Assembly: GCA_903850335.1 (NCBI GenBank)
Contig: CAINLJ010000271.1
Span: 1-64,000, forward strand
DNA length: 64,000 nt
DNA from: an uncultured Bacteroidia bacterium
GTDB taxonomy: Bacteria; Bacteroidota; Bacteroidia; Bacteroidales; Prolixibacteraceae
Direction: 5' to 3'
In this document: one piece after another, positions 9,649 through 18,800 of the stretch
Position numbering within the stretch: position 1 is the first letter of the stretch
Layout of the letters: every line of letters starts with the position of its first letter
Program-made: the position numbers and the translations under genes
Notes under the pieces: generated by a model
Told to the model about the DNA's origin: nothing
The model's database searches: none
Seen by the model: the letters and a program-made list of their open reading frames with translations, nothing else

Positions 9649-10716
9649 TCAACCTATTAATCTTTTCTTGATTCTGTTATAGACCACTACTTCCAAAAAG
9701 TAAGAAAAAATAATCATGATCACGATATAAAGACCATATTCGATTACCTTATTGTTTAAACCACTTAGATATGTTGCATTGATTACCAGGTAATCGTGCG
9801 AAATATAAATTACATAGGAACAAGGAGCCAAATATTTAAAGATTCCAAAGACAGCGTTATATCCAAACCATTTTAAATTTTGCCATAATACTGCACCAAA
9901 CAACACCAGTGTCGCAAATACAAAATGCCTTAACTCGATAAAAGGATAGGCAACAAGAGGATAGCTATAATTATTCGATTCCGACGAATGAATCCAAAGA
10001 TTTAGAGAAAGGATTGCAATGAGAATGAACAAGAGGTAAGCCTGAGGCATTATTCTTTTGAATGTGATCTTAACTCCTGCCAGATAATCAGTGGCAAATC
10101 TTACCCCGATCCACCAGATTGCAAAATACATCAGAAGACGGTTGACAATAAATGGATAAAAAACGTAAGAAATTGCAGCTGCAATGGTTAAAAAAGTGAC
10201 CCATTTATTTAGCCTGTCGTTATCGTTCTTTAGTTTCGTTGCAAGCAAGAAGAAAAGCATATAAAACCACCATTCATAGGATAATGACCAAAGAACACCA
10301 TTACCCATGTACGTTCCTGAGAGCACATGGGGTTTTTGGGTGATTACATCCTGAAGCATAAACAGATTGCCTAGTAAAGTTGGCAGTTGAGGTGAAACAA
10401 ATGCTCCCTCACTGTAGCACTTTATAAGGTAGCCCATTATAAATATAAAAATAAGCGGGACATACAAACGGACAAACCGCCGGGTAAAATAAAACTTAAA
10501 ACTTTTATCCTTTGATTTTTCGTACGTATATTTAATTACAAACCCGGATAATACGAAAAATACAATCACCGACTCAGGCCCAAAGCGGAAAAGAGCTCCG
10601 ATATTTAAGCCAAAGAGAAGAATTTTCTGAGGAAATGCATGAAATAAAACTACATACAAAGCTGCAAAGCCACGAAGTGCCTCTAGCTTTTCAAGTCTTG
10701 GTTTTCGTTTTTCCAT
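9649..10716 (-). CDS. Acyltransferase 3 family membrane O-acyltransferase
   Basis: The N-terminus has the family signature LRGFAALYVVLFHAF (conserved Arg and His), and about ten hydrophobic helices follow over 355 residues. Acyltransferase-3 proteins move acetyl or other acyl groups across the inner membrane onto sugars of O-antigens and EPS. No SGNH domain is fused at the C-terminus. Its place among glycosyltransferases suggests that the repeat unit is O-acylated. The gene is 10 bases after the GT2 gene to its right. A link with the NRPS (transfer of an aminoacyl group) is possible but has no direct support in the sequence. Confidence 0.88.
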   Translation of the reverse strand: MEKRKPRLEKLEALRGFAALYVVLFHAFPQKILLFGLNIGALFRFGPESVIVFFVLSGFVIKYTYEKSKDKSFKFYFTRRFVRLYVPLIFIFIMGYLIKCYSEGAFVSPQLPTLLGNLFMLQDVITQKPHVLSGTYMGNGVLWSLSYEWWFYMLFFLLATKLKNDNDRLNKWVTFLTIAAAISYVFYPFIVNRLLMYFAIWWIGVRFATDYLAGVKITFKRIMPQAYLLFILIAILSLNLWIHSSESNNYSYPLVAYPFIELRHFVFATLVLFGAVLWQNLKWFGYNAVFGIFKYLAPCSYVIYISHDYLVINATYLSGLNNKVIEYGLYIVIMIIFSYFLEVVVYNRIKKRLIG

Positions 10717-10726
10717 CTGATTTTAA

Positions 10727-11923
10727 TTAATTTGAGGTATGTTTGGTATGTATAAATTGTTTATTTGCCCCCTTGATTTTTAGAAGCGATCCTAACATAA
10801 GGATCATACCTTTAGGCAGACTCATAATTGCCCGTGCAGTTTTAATGTTATAGAATGATCGGGGTACTGCAAAAAGAAAAGATAATAAGCATGAAATAAT
10901 CACAATACTCCATAGTTCAGTAAATAGCATGCTTTCATTCAGTATGATATTGGAAATCAGGAATAAGGTTCCAAACAAAATAACAGCACCCAGCAATAAA
11001 ATTCTTGGGGGTTGAATAAACTGAATTGCCTTATCAAAGTAATCGAGATTTCCCTTGGTAATCAAGGCTTTTAAAGAATTTAAAAAATCAAGTCTGAAAT
11101 AATGCAATTGAGCAGACAGCCATCTTCGTCTTTGATTACTGAATACTTCTGCCTTTTGTACTTTCTCGTCATACACAAATGCATCATCCAGGTAAGCAAT
11201 CTTATGGCCTGCTTTGAGCATTTTCAACTCAATTTCCTTGTCAAAGCCGCCAACAGCCTTTACTGTTGACATAAGTTGTTTAAAATAACCATAGTTAAAA
11301 GCCATTCCGGAACCGATAATAGCAGAAGATAACCCAAGGACCCGATGTCCTTTTCTAAAGATATGATTATTAATTTCTTCACTGATTGCATCAAGAACGG
11401 CAAGTGAGGTATTCATATTCTTGGCAGCTCTATGGCCCTGAACAGCAATCCATTCTGATTCAAAACCACTATTTATCTTTGTAAGAAAGTTATTGGCCAT
11501 AATATTGTCTGCATCCAAAATCACTGCAATATCGTATGACTCTTCCAACGTTTCCATTGCCTTATTCAGTGCCTTGGATTTGGTGCTTTTATCGAAGGCT
11601 ACCTCAATAACTTTGATTGGTAAATCAAGTAGTTTCGAAATTGTTTCAGGCTGAAAAGAATCAGCAATTATTATAACATCGTAATATTCAGATGGATAGT
11701 TTTGCAATAATGCGGCTTTTGCCACCTGCACGATAACCTCATCTTCCTTGTAACCAGGAATAAACACCGCAATCCGTCTATTTTTTGTGGCTTTTGGATA
11801 GGGACGCTGTTTGTAGAACAACCCGGCCAATGAAAACACAAAAATGTAAAATGTTGACAAGCCAAGAACAGCTAATATAATAATCTGTAAGCTATTAAAT
11901 ACAAGCATAGGATAGTTGTCCAT
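10727..11923 (-). CDS. Membrane glycosyltransferase family 2 with QxxRW motif
   Basis: One N-terminal helix (about residues 8-36) precedes a GT-A domain with RIAVFIPGYKEDEVIV and a metal-binding ILDADNIM motif. Further on are VGGFDKEIELKML, holding the likely catalytic acid, and QRRRWLSAQ, a QxxRW motif. C-terminal membrane helices follow (about 300-375). QxxRW is a mark of cellulose-, chitin- and hyaluronan-synthase-like processive enzymes, so this protein could add several residues and is not necessarily a single-step transferase. The locus also has a flippase and polymerase, so a single-addition role is equally possible. Confidence 0.87.
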   Translation of the reverse strand: MDNYPMLVFNSLQIIILAVLGLSTFYIFVFSLAGLFYKQRPYPKATKNRRIAVFIPGYKEDEVIVQVAKAALLQNYPSEYYDVIIIADSFQPETISKLLDLPIKVIEVAFDKSTKSKALNKAMETLEESYDIAVILDADNIMANNFLTKINSGFESEWIAVQGHRAAKNMNTSLAVLDAISEEINNHIFRKGHRVLGLSSAIIGSGMAFNYGYFKQLMSTVKAVGGFDKEIELKMLKAGHKIAYLDDAFVYDEKVQKAEVFSNQRRRWLSAQLHYFRLDFLNSLKALITKGNLDYFDKAIQFIQPPRILLLGAVILFGTLFLISNIILNESMLFTELWSIVIISCLLSFLFAVPRSFYNIKTARAIMSLPKGMILMLGSLLKIKGANKQFIHTKHTSN

Positions 11924-11955
11924 GAGAGGGTATTAGTTAAGATTTATATTTAGAT

Positions 11956-12870
11956 TCAAAGTCCCGGATTTGCATGTATCTCTTTTGAAAACATATTTCT
12001 CAAATGCCACACAATCATCCTTTTATACGCCCAAAAATGACCTTTGTCTTTTTTTAACAGGAACACAACAAGATTCTTGGGAATTGAAACAAATAATTGA
12101 AAGATCATTGCAACAAAAAATGTCATTCCAGTCACATTCCGGCGTAAATATAGGAGCCTTGACCTGTTCATATAATAGGTTTTAAAAGGACTTAGTTTTC
12201 CGGTTGAAATGGATTCCTTATGCAGAATTGTTGAATTGTGAACATACCATAATTCATAACCTGCCTTTTTAATCCGTGCACACCAATCCAGTTCCTCGTA
12301 ATACAAAAAATAGCATTCAGGCATCAATCCAACTTTTTCAATCACATTCCGGGGTACCATCATTGCCGCACCATGAACAAAATGGGTTAATGAATCCACT
12401 TCAAACTGACCGGCATCCACAATTCCGTGACCAATTCCATGACTTCGCATAGTATAATGATTCATAGGTGCTTGTCCACAAAATTGTATCGTATCCGGAT
12501 GACTGTAAAATTTGATTTTCGGACTCACAGCACCGATTGAAGGATTGGTTTCCAATTTCATTACCAAAGGCTCCAGAAATTCAGGTTCTACTTCAGTATC
12601 GTTGTTAATAAAAAGCAGATACTTCCCTTTGGCAATTCTTATTCCAAGATTATTTCCCCCGGCAAAACCAAGATTAACAGTACTTTGAATAAATACTATT
12701 TCGGGATATGAATTTTTTAAAATTGCGGGATCGTCATTTGGAGAGGCATTGTCAACAACAATAATTTCGATATTCGGATAAGTAATCTGCCTAAGAGTAG
12801 AAAGTAAGGCCAGAGTTACTTCAGGATGATCGTAATTAACTGTGATGATAGAAATTAAAGGGTATTCCAT
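11956..12870 (-). CDS. Glycosyltransferase family 2, rhamnosyltransferase-like
   Basis: The N-terminal half is a canonical GT-A domain: ISIITVNYDHPEVTL, IIVVDNASPNDDP, GFAGGNNLGI and the metal-binding LFINNDTEVEPEF. The acceptor region holds FLYYEELDWCARIKKAGY, with the E-x-D-W pattern seen in WbbL/RfbF-type rhamnosyltransferases. A hydrophobic stretch near residues 255-275 may anchor the protein to the membrane. It lies between the polymerase gene and the QxxRW glycosyltransferase gene. The rhamnosyl suggestion rests on motif similarity only. Confidence 0.88.
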   Translation of the reverse strand: MEYPLISIITVNYDHPEVTLALLSTLRQITYPNIEIIVVDNASPNDDPAILKNSYPEIVFIQSTVNLGFAGGNNLGIRIAKGKYLLFINNDTEVEPEFLEPLVMKLETNPSIGAVSPKIKFYSHPDTIQFCGQAPMNHYTMRSHGIGHGIVDAGQFEVDSLTHFVHGAAMMVPRNVIEKVGLMPECYFLYYEELDWCARIKKAGYELWYVHNSTILHKESISTGKLSPFKTYYMNRSRLLYLRRNVTGMTFFVAMIFQLFVSIPKNLVVFLLKKDKGHFWAYKRMIVWHLRNMFSKEIHANPGL

Positions 12871-12918
12871 GGGTAAGTTACTTTTCAGGAGTTTACTAAT
12901 CCGGTAATATATGTCAGA

Positions 12919-14409
12919 TCATGTAGTTGGAGAAAGAGCCAGAGAATCATTACCTGACTCATTTCCCGTTTTCGTTAACGGAATGTCGAATATTTCCGTG
13001 TTAAGCATTAACGCCATTGACATATAGATAGTTACAGCAGTTGGCAGTGTTCCTAAAACAGCATTTCCATAGGAGGCGACCATGACACCAACCATACCGC
13101 CCAACAGTGCTGCCATTTTTATTTTCAGAATAGGGTCTCTGATTTTATTCATAATGTTGTTACCTGCCTTGATAACAACGTAAAAAAGAACGAACAAATG
13201 CAGCATTAAACCAACAATGCCTTGTTCAGCCCAGATCATTACATACCAGCTGTCCGTAGCAATTTGAGAAAGATACCCATTCGGAATATATTTTTTTGCC
13301 TTCACACCAGCATGACCTATGCCCCCTCCAAAAGGTCTTGTGGCAAGATATGCACTAAGAATTCTTTGGTTTTCGAGTCTAACCTGAAGTGATGCATCAT
13401 TGGGATCGAAAGCAGTTCTCATTCGTCTGATCTGATCGTTACCCTGAGCAATAGTAGTGTACTTAAAGAAGACAAATACGATTACCAAAAAAACAAAACC
13501 TCCGAACATCACAGCCTTATTTTTCTTTAAGACGAAAAACGTGCCTAATCCTGCCAGTGGAATGGCGATTGCTCCCCTTGTCCCGGATAAAAGCATTCCA
13601 TAGATTCCAAAAACAGCAACAATTATATAAAAGAACTTTTTGACAGAATCTTTTTCCACATTGGCAACAATAGCTGCTACAACAGCTGTATAAGCTTGAT
13701 TAGCACCGAACTGACCAGCATCATTCAAAAATGAAAAAATTCTGAGTTTACCAAATAATATATGTGTTGAGGCGTTCCCGGCATCCAGCCATGCCTGCTC
13801 GTAGCTGTCGACTCCCCACGCTTTTTGCATGATCCCTTTTATGGAAGCCAGCAATGAAAGAATTCCCCAAATTATAAAAAAGTACTCCAGCTTTTGCTTT
13901 GTATCAATAAGTAGCAAGGTAAGTACGACTAGCAGCAGCATATACATAGATATGCCCCTTACTCCATTTAACCAGGCTGGTACACTTCGCAATTCAGGAT
14001 TAAACAGCTCAATTAAGGAGTAGCCAAACCAGATAAGCGACAATAACGTGATGTCTTTATAAGCAGGTTTCCAATCGATCTTATCATAGAATTTATTGAA
14101 AATCAAGGCAATAAATGTAGCAAAAAAGATCCCATCCATCAATAATCCAACCTGAAAATCGACATATCGACCTAATCCGAGAACCGTGAAACCAAGAAAG
14201 ATTGATGTATATAATCCTGTAATTGGAAACTTGAACAATAAGTAAAGAAAGGTAAATGCAATTGGCATTGCAATTAATCCAAACCCGGGAATAAGTCCGC
14301 CTTTACCAAAAGCAATTGCCCCCAAAATCAACAGGGCAAAGAGAATTAATATTGCAAAAGGAGTTCTAAGTCTGTCGGAGCCGGTTAATTGATCGAAGGG
14401 ATTTAACAT
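12919..14409 (-). CDS. O-antigen polymerase/ligase family membrane protein (Wzy type)
   Basis: About twelve hydrophobic helices span 496 residues. A large loop around residues 330-400 (QIRRMRTAFDPND, VRLENQRILSAYLATRPFGG, GHAGVK) is the Wzy_C/WaaL-type periplasmic loop, preceded by a short LSGTRGAIAIPLAG motif. Such proteins polymerise lipid-linked repeat units in the periplasm or ligate the chain to an acceptor. With a flippase directly upstream and a Wzz-type co-polymerase in the locus, the polymerase role is the better fit. Confidence 0.85.
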   Translation of the reverse strand: MLNPFDQLTGSDRLRTPFAILILFALLILGAIAFGKGGLIPGFGLIAMPIAFTFLYLLFKFPITGLYTSIFLGFTVLGLGRYVDFQVGLLMDGIFFATFIALIFNKFYDKIDWKPAYKDITLLSLIWFGYSLIELFNPELRSVPAWLNGVRGISMYMLLLVVLTLLLIDTKQKLEYFFIIWGILSLLASIKGIMQKAWGVDSYEQAWLDAGNASTHILFGKLRIFSFLNDAGQFGANQAYTAVVAAIVANVEKDSVKKFFYIIVAVFGIYGMLLSGTRGAIAIPLAGLGTFFVLKKNKAVMFGGFVFLVIVFVFFKYTTIAQGNDQIRRMRTAFDPNDASLQVRLENQRILSAYLATRPFGGGIGHAGVKAKKYIPNGYLSQIATDSWYVMIWAEQGIVGLMLHLFVLFYVVIKAGNNIMNKIRDPILKIKMAALLGGMVGVMVASYGNAVLGTLPTAVTIYMSMALMLNTEIFDIPLTKTGNESGNDSLALSPTT

Positions 14410-14452
14410 TTGGCCAGGCCTGATAGAATGAAAGACAATGATTGTTCGATTC

Positions 14453-15820
14453 TCATAAAAACCTGTTAAGAGTAGTTTTTATTTTCCGGTAAATTGTCCT
14501 GTAAAAGTTTGCACCATAAGTAAAAATGCCTCTGTAACTTAAAGAAAGTTCAACATTAAGGTAGTAGAACCCAACCCAGATACCAATAATTGTAAAGAAA
14601 ACAGAGGCAACTGCTACCAAAGACAATGACTTAAAGATGAATATTGCAACGATATCACCCAATACGTTTGCTACAACCATATACAAGACTTTGAGAAAAT
14701 TAATATTAGGTTTATTAATCGCATCAAGACTTATGCCGGTCATCCTGTCAATTGGAAGAAGGAGGCCATAAACTGAGAATATCCGCATTATTGTTGCAGC
14801 ATTAAATCCTGTAACGGGGTCTGTTCCAAGATATTGTTTACCACCCAGAATGAGAATAAAAAGGTCTGCAAAAACAAAAGTGATTAGGCTGATAAACATG
14901 AACAGGTAAGTCATTGCTCCTGAATAGGTGTAGAAAATCTCCTTAACCTCATCAATTTTATGTTGCATACTGGCTTTTGATAATTTGGGGAATGCAGTTG
15001 CTGCAAAACTTCGTAGTGGAATCTGCTGTAATTCAGTAAGTTTCATCGGTATACTGTATAATGCAACGGCAGCTGTACCGAGGGGACTAAAACTTATAAT
15101 GAATGTATCTGCACTACGTAACAAATTTGTGCCAATTAACGTGAATGTTGTGTATTTACTAAAATGCAATAAAACCTTTGTGGTCTCCTTTGTAGCTTTT
15201 GTAATGTATTTCAGACCATCCCAGCTCATCAAAAGGCAAAGACCCGACGCAATTCCATCCACGACCAAAAAAGAGATGACCAATTGGTACATAGTCATCT
15301 TCAGGAACAAAAAATTAACTGCAACTACAAAAAAGAAACCCACACTTTCTATTGATCTGATAATTAATATTTTGCCAAATTTAAGATCTGCCTGCATAAT
15401 CACTAATGCAGCGTTCATTGGAAAATTTATCAAGGCTAACAGGGGATACCACTTAAAGAATAACTCATATCCACTGTTGTGAATACTACCATAAAAGGCA
15501 AATAATGTGGCATACAATAGCAAAATGATAACAAATGTCGCAATAATTCCAATCAACCCGTTAGATCCTATGAATTTTAAACGCTCATCGTGACTTGCGC
15601 CTGATAAATACCGAACAATTGCAGTATTTATTATGCCGTAACGAAACATCTCAACTAATGCAGTGGCTGATATAAAGATCACCCATTCACCAAAAACATC
15701 CATGCTATAACTTCGGGCCAGCAATGCAAAGCTAGCTATTCCAAAAAATGAAATTGTCATATTTCCCGCGAGGGAAAGGAAGTTTTCTTCATGAATTATA
15801 TTTTTCAGTGTTTTTATCAA
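14453..15820 (-). CDS. Polysaccharide flippase (Wzx type, MOP superfamily)
   Basis: Twelve to fourteen hydrophobic helices cover 455 residues. The N-terminal block AGNMTISFFGIASFALLARS and the later block TLIGTNLLRSADTFIISFSP are characteristic of the polysaccharide-biosynthesis branch of MOP transporters. The expected role is moving undecaprenyl-linked repeat units across the inner membrane for the adjacent polymerase. The basic C-terminus (YRKIKTTLNRFL) is probably cytoplasmic. It is 43 bases upstream of the polymerase gene. Confidence 0.88.
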   Translation of the reverse strand: MIKTLKNIIHEENFLSLAGNMTISFFGIASFALLARSYSMDVFGEWVIFISATALVEMFRYGIINTAIVRYLSGASHDERLKFIGSNGLIGIIATFVIILLLYATLFAFYGSIHNSGYELFFKWYPLLALINFPMNAALVIMQADLKFGKILIIRSIESVGFFFVVAVNFLFLKMTMYQLVISFLVVDGIASGLCLLMSWDGLKYITKATKETTKVLLHFSKYTTFTLIGTNLLRSADTFIISFSPLGTAAVALYSIPMKLTELQQIPLRSFAATAFPKLSKASMQHKIDEVKEIFYTYSGAMTYLFMFISLITFVFADLFILILGGKQYLGTDPVTGFNAATIMRIFSVYGLLLPIDRMTGISLDAINKPNINFLKVLYMVVANVLGDIVAIFIFKSLSLVAVASVFFTIIGIWVGFYYLNVELSLSYRGIFTYGANFYRTIYRKIKTTLNRFL

Positions 15821-15898
15821 TTTGAATAGAATTAGATAGGTTGATTCAGATTTTAGGAATCTTTAGAAATTTCGCTTTAATTATTCTGTAAGATTATT

Positions 15899-18800
15899 TC
15901 AAGAATTCTTGAGTAACAATGCCCATCTTTCGATACCAGCATTTATTTGACTAATTGTTAAAGGCTTACTAATATAGTCATCCATGCCGGTTGCCAGATA
16001 TTTCTCCTTGTCGCTTTGCAAAGCATTGGCCGTCATAGCAATAATCAGAGGTCTATGATCACCCCATTTCGCTATAATTTGCCTTGTTGCTTCGAGTCCA
16101 TCCATCTCAGGCATCTGGATATCCATGAAAACAATATCAATTTTCATACGGCTAAGTACGTCGATTACCTCAAATCCATTCGCTGCAATCTGAATTGTAT
16201 AACCGAGTTGTTGAAACATCCTCAATATTAGTTTTTGATTGATTGCATTATCTTCAGCCACAAGAATATTCAGTGGGTACTGATCATTAATCTTTTTAAG
16301 TTGAATCGTTTGATTCGGATTGTGCACCATCCCTTTTTTATTGTGATTTAATAAGTTTATAACACCATTTATAATCTGTGAATGCCTTACAGGTTTATTC
16401 ACCTTTATAAAGCCTTTGTTTTCATTTGATGTAACACGATCAAAAGTCGAAGGATAGGTGATTAAAACTATTGGAATCAAGTTATTGTCCATCTGAACTT
16501 TCATTTCATCAGCAAAACTTATTCCTTCTATTTCTTGAAAATCATTGTCAACGATAAGCAGATCAAATCTTTCCGGACCCTTTAATCGGTTTATTGCCTT
16601 TTGGAAAGAAGTTTCAACTTGAGTTTCAACTCCCAGATGAATGAAAATTGAGCTCAAAATGGAGCAACTTGTTTGATTGTTGTCAGCTATCAGAAATTTT
16701 TTACCCCGAAGTGTGGATATAGTCAATGAATGATTATCGCTGGATTTTGTCACTGAATCAATTTTCGTTTTAATCGTGAAGATAAATTCAGATCCCTTAC
16801 CGATATTGCTAATAGCCTTAATCTTGCCTCCCATAAGCTCAACCAGGTTTGAGCAAATCGCTAACCCAAGTCCGGTACCCCCATATTTGCGTGTCGTAGT
16901 TGCATCAGCCTGAGTGAATGGTCTAAATAGTGAGTCTATCTTTTCATTTGGAATTCCTATTCCGGTATCCTTCACTGAAAACTCAATAAAAGCGTCATCA
17001 TCTTGACTTTCTATTCTTTTTACAGAAATAACGATTTCTCCTTTGTGAGTAAATTTGATTGCATTTCCTATAAGATTAACAAGAATTTGCCTCAGCCTTG
17101 TTACGTCACTTGTTATAAATTGCGGAACCTCAGGCTCAATTCTGAAAAATAATCCAAGTTTCTTTGTTATTGCATTTGCTGCTGTAAGGTCTATCGTGTC
17201 TTCAAGAGCCAACCGTAAATCAAAACTCTGTTCTTCGAGTATCATTTGTCCGGATTCAATTTTTGCAAAATCCAATATCTCATTGATTAAATCGAGTAAC
17301 AATTCACCGCTTATTCGAATTGTTTGAGCATAATCGATCTGATCTTTAGTAAGTTGTGTTTGCAATAAAAGACTTGTCATACCAATTACCCCATTCATGG
17401 GGGTCCGGATCTCATGACTCATTGTGGCAAGGAAATCAGATTTAATTTTGGTTGCTTTTTCAGCAATTTCCCTGGCATTTGATAGTTCATTTCCTATAAT
17501 TTCTCTTGAAATGCTGCCTCCAATACTTGCTGCCAAAGCCGTTAGAATTGATATTTCATTCTCAGACCACTGCATGCCTTTTGAGCAATCGTCAAAACCA
17601 ACTGTTCCCCAAAACCTATCGTTTACGAACACGGGCACAACAAACAACGAGATAATATCCTGAGGCATTAATAAATCTCTCTCGTTTTCCGGGAATTCAC
17701 TGACCAATCCTGTTAGTGGGTTTCCATTTGATAGAATTTTAAACCAGCGTGGAAAATCCTTACTAAAAGGCATGTTTAAAAGTTCAGGATTATTAATTTG
17801 AGGTGTTACACCTGGTGCTGTCCATTCGAATCTCTGACTCAGAGTTGTTTCTCCCGAATTTTGATCAATACTGGCTTCAAACACATAAGCCCGGTCAACT
17901 CCGGTGGCAGTTCCCACTGCCTCGAGGGCCTTTTGCATTGCCTCTTTATGCTCCTGTATTGTAAGCAGATGATTCATCGCATTTGCCGTACCACTTAGAA
18001 TTTCCTTCTGGCGCAAAAACTCTTTTTCATCTTTCTTGCGTTCAGTAATATTTCTGTAAATCCATAGTATCCCTTTATTTTCTTTGTCAAGGTCATCAAT
18101 AGGAACAAAATCGCGCTCAAGAGATGTTCCATTCTTCATTTCAACCTGAAAATTATTGATTATTTTACGTATAATCAGCGTGTTATTGATTTCCTGAATA
18201 AATCCTTCGGGATCAGTAAACAAATGTTTAGTTGCTTCGGCTGCCTCGGCACAATTGAATCCAACTAAATCCCGGGGATGAATGGGAATTGAAAAAAGGT
18301 CACAAAAATACTGGTTTACTAATACAACCCTTCTTAACTCATCCTCGACCATGATTCCAGCCTGTATACTTGATAAAAGTGATTCAAATCTTAAATTTGA
18401 GATTTTAATTGCACTATAGTATTCTTTACTTTGAGTAATATCTTCTTCTATTGCAATATAGTGGGTTATTAAACCGTTATTGTCAAATACAGGTGAGATT
18501 GATGCTTTTACCCAATAAAGCTCCCCGCTCTTTTTACGGTTGTGAAATTCACCCTTCCATTCTGTGCCTGAACTTATCGTTTGCCATAGCAAGGCATAGT
18601 CATCCTCTCGCACTTCTCCTGAACTGAATATTTTCGGATTTTTTCCTATAAGTTCTTCCCGGCTGTAGCCTGATATTTCAACCAGCTTTGGATTTGTATA
18701 TTCAATCACCCCTGTCGGATCGGTAATATAGGTCATAACAGGACTGTGTTCAACAGCCTGTGATATTTTGTTCAATTCTTCTTCAGCAGCCTTCTGTTCG

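Noticed and set aside
14985-15482. 165-codon open frame opposite the flippase gene
   Set aside because: It is the antisense shadow of a clear membrane transporter gene, with no family motifs of its own.
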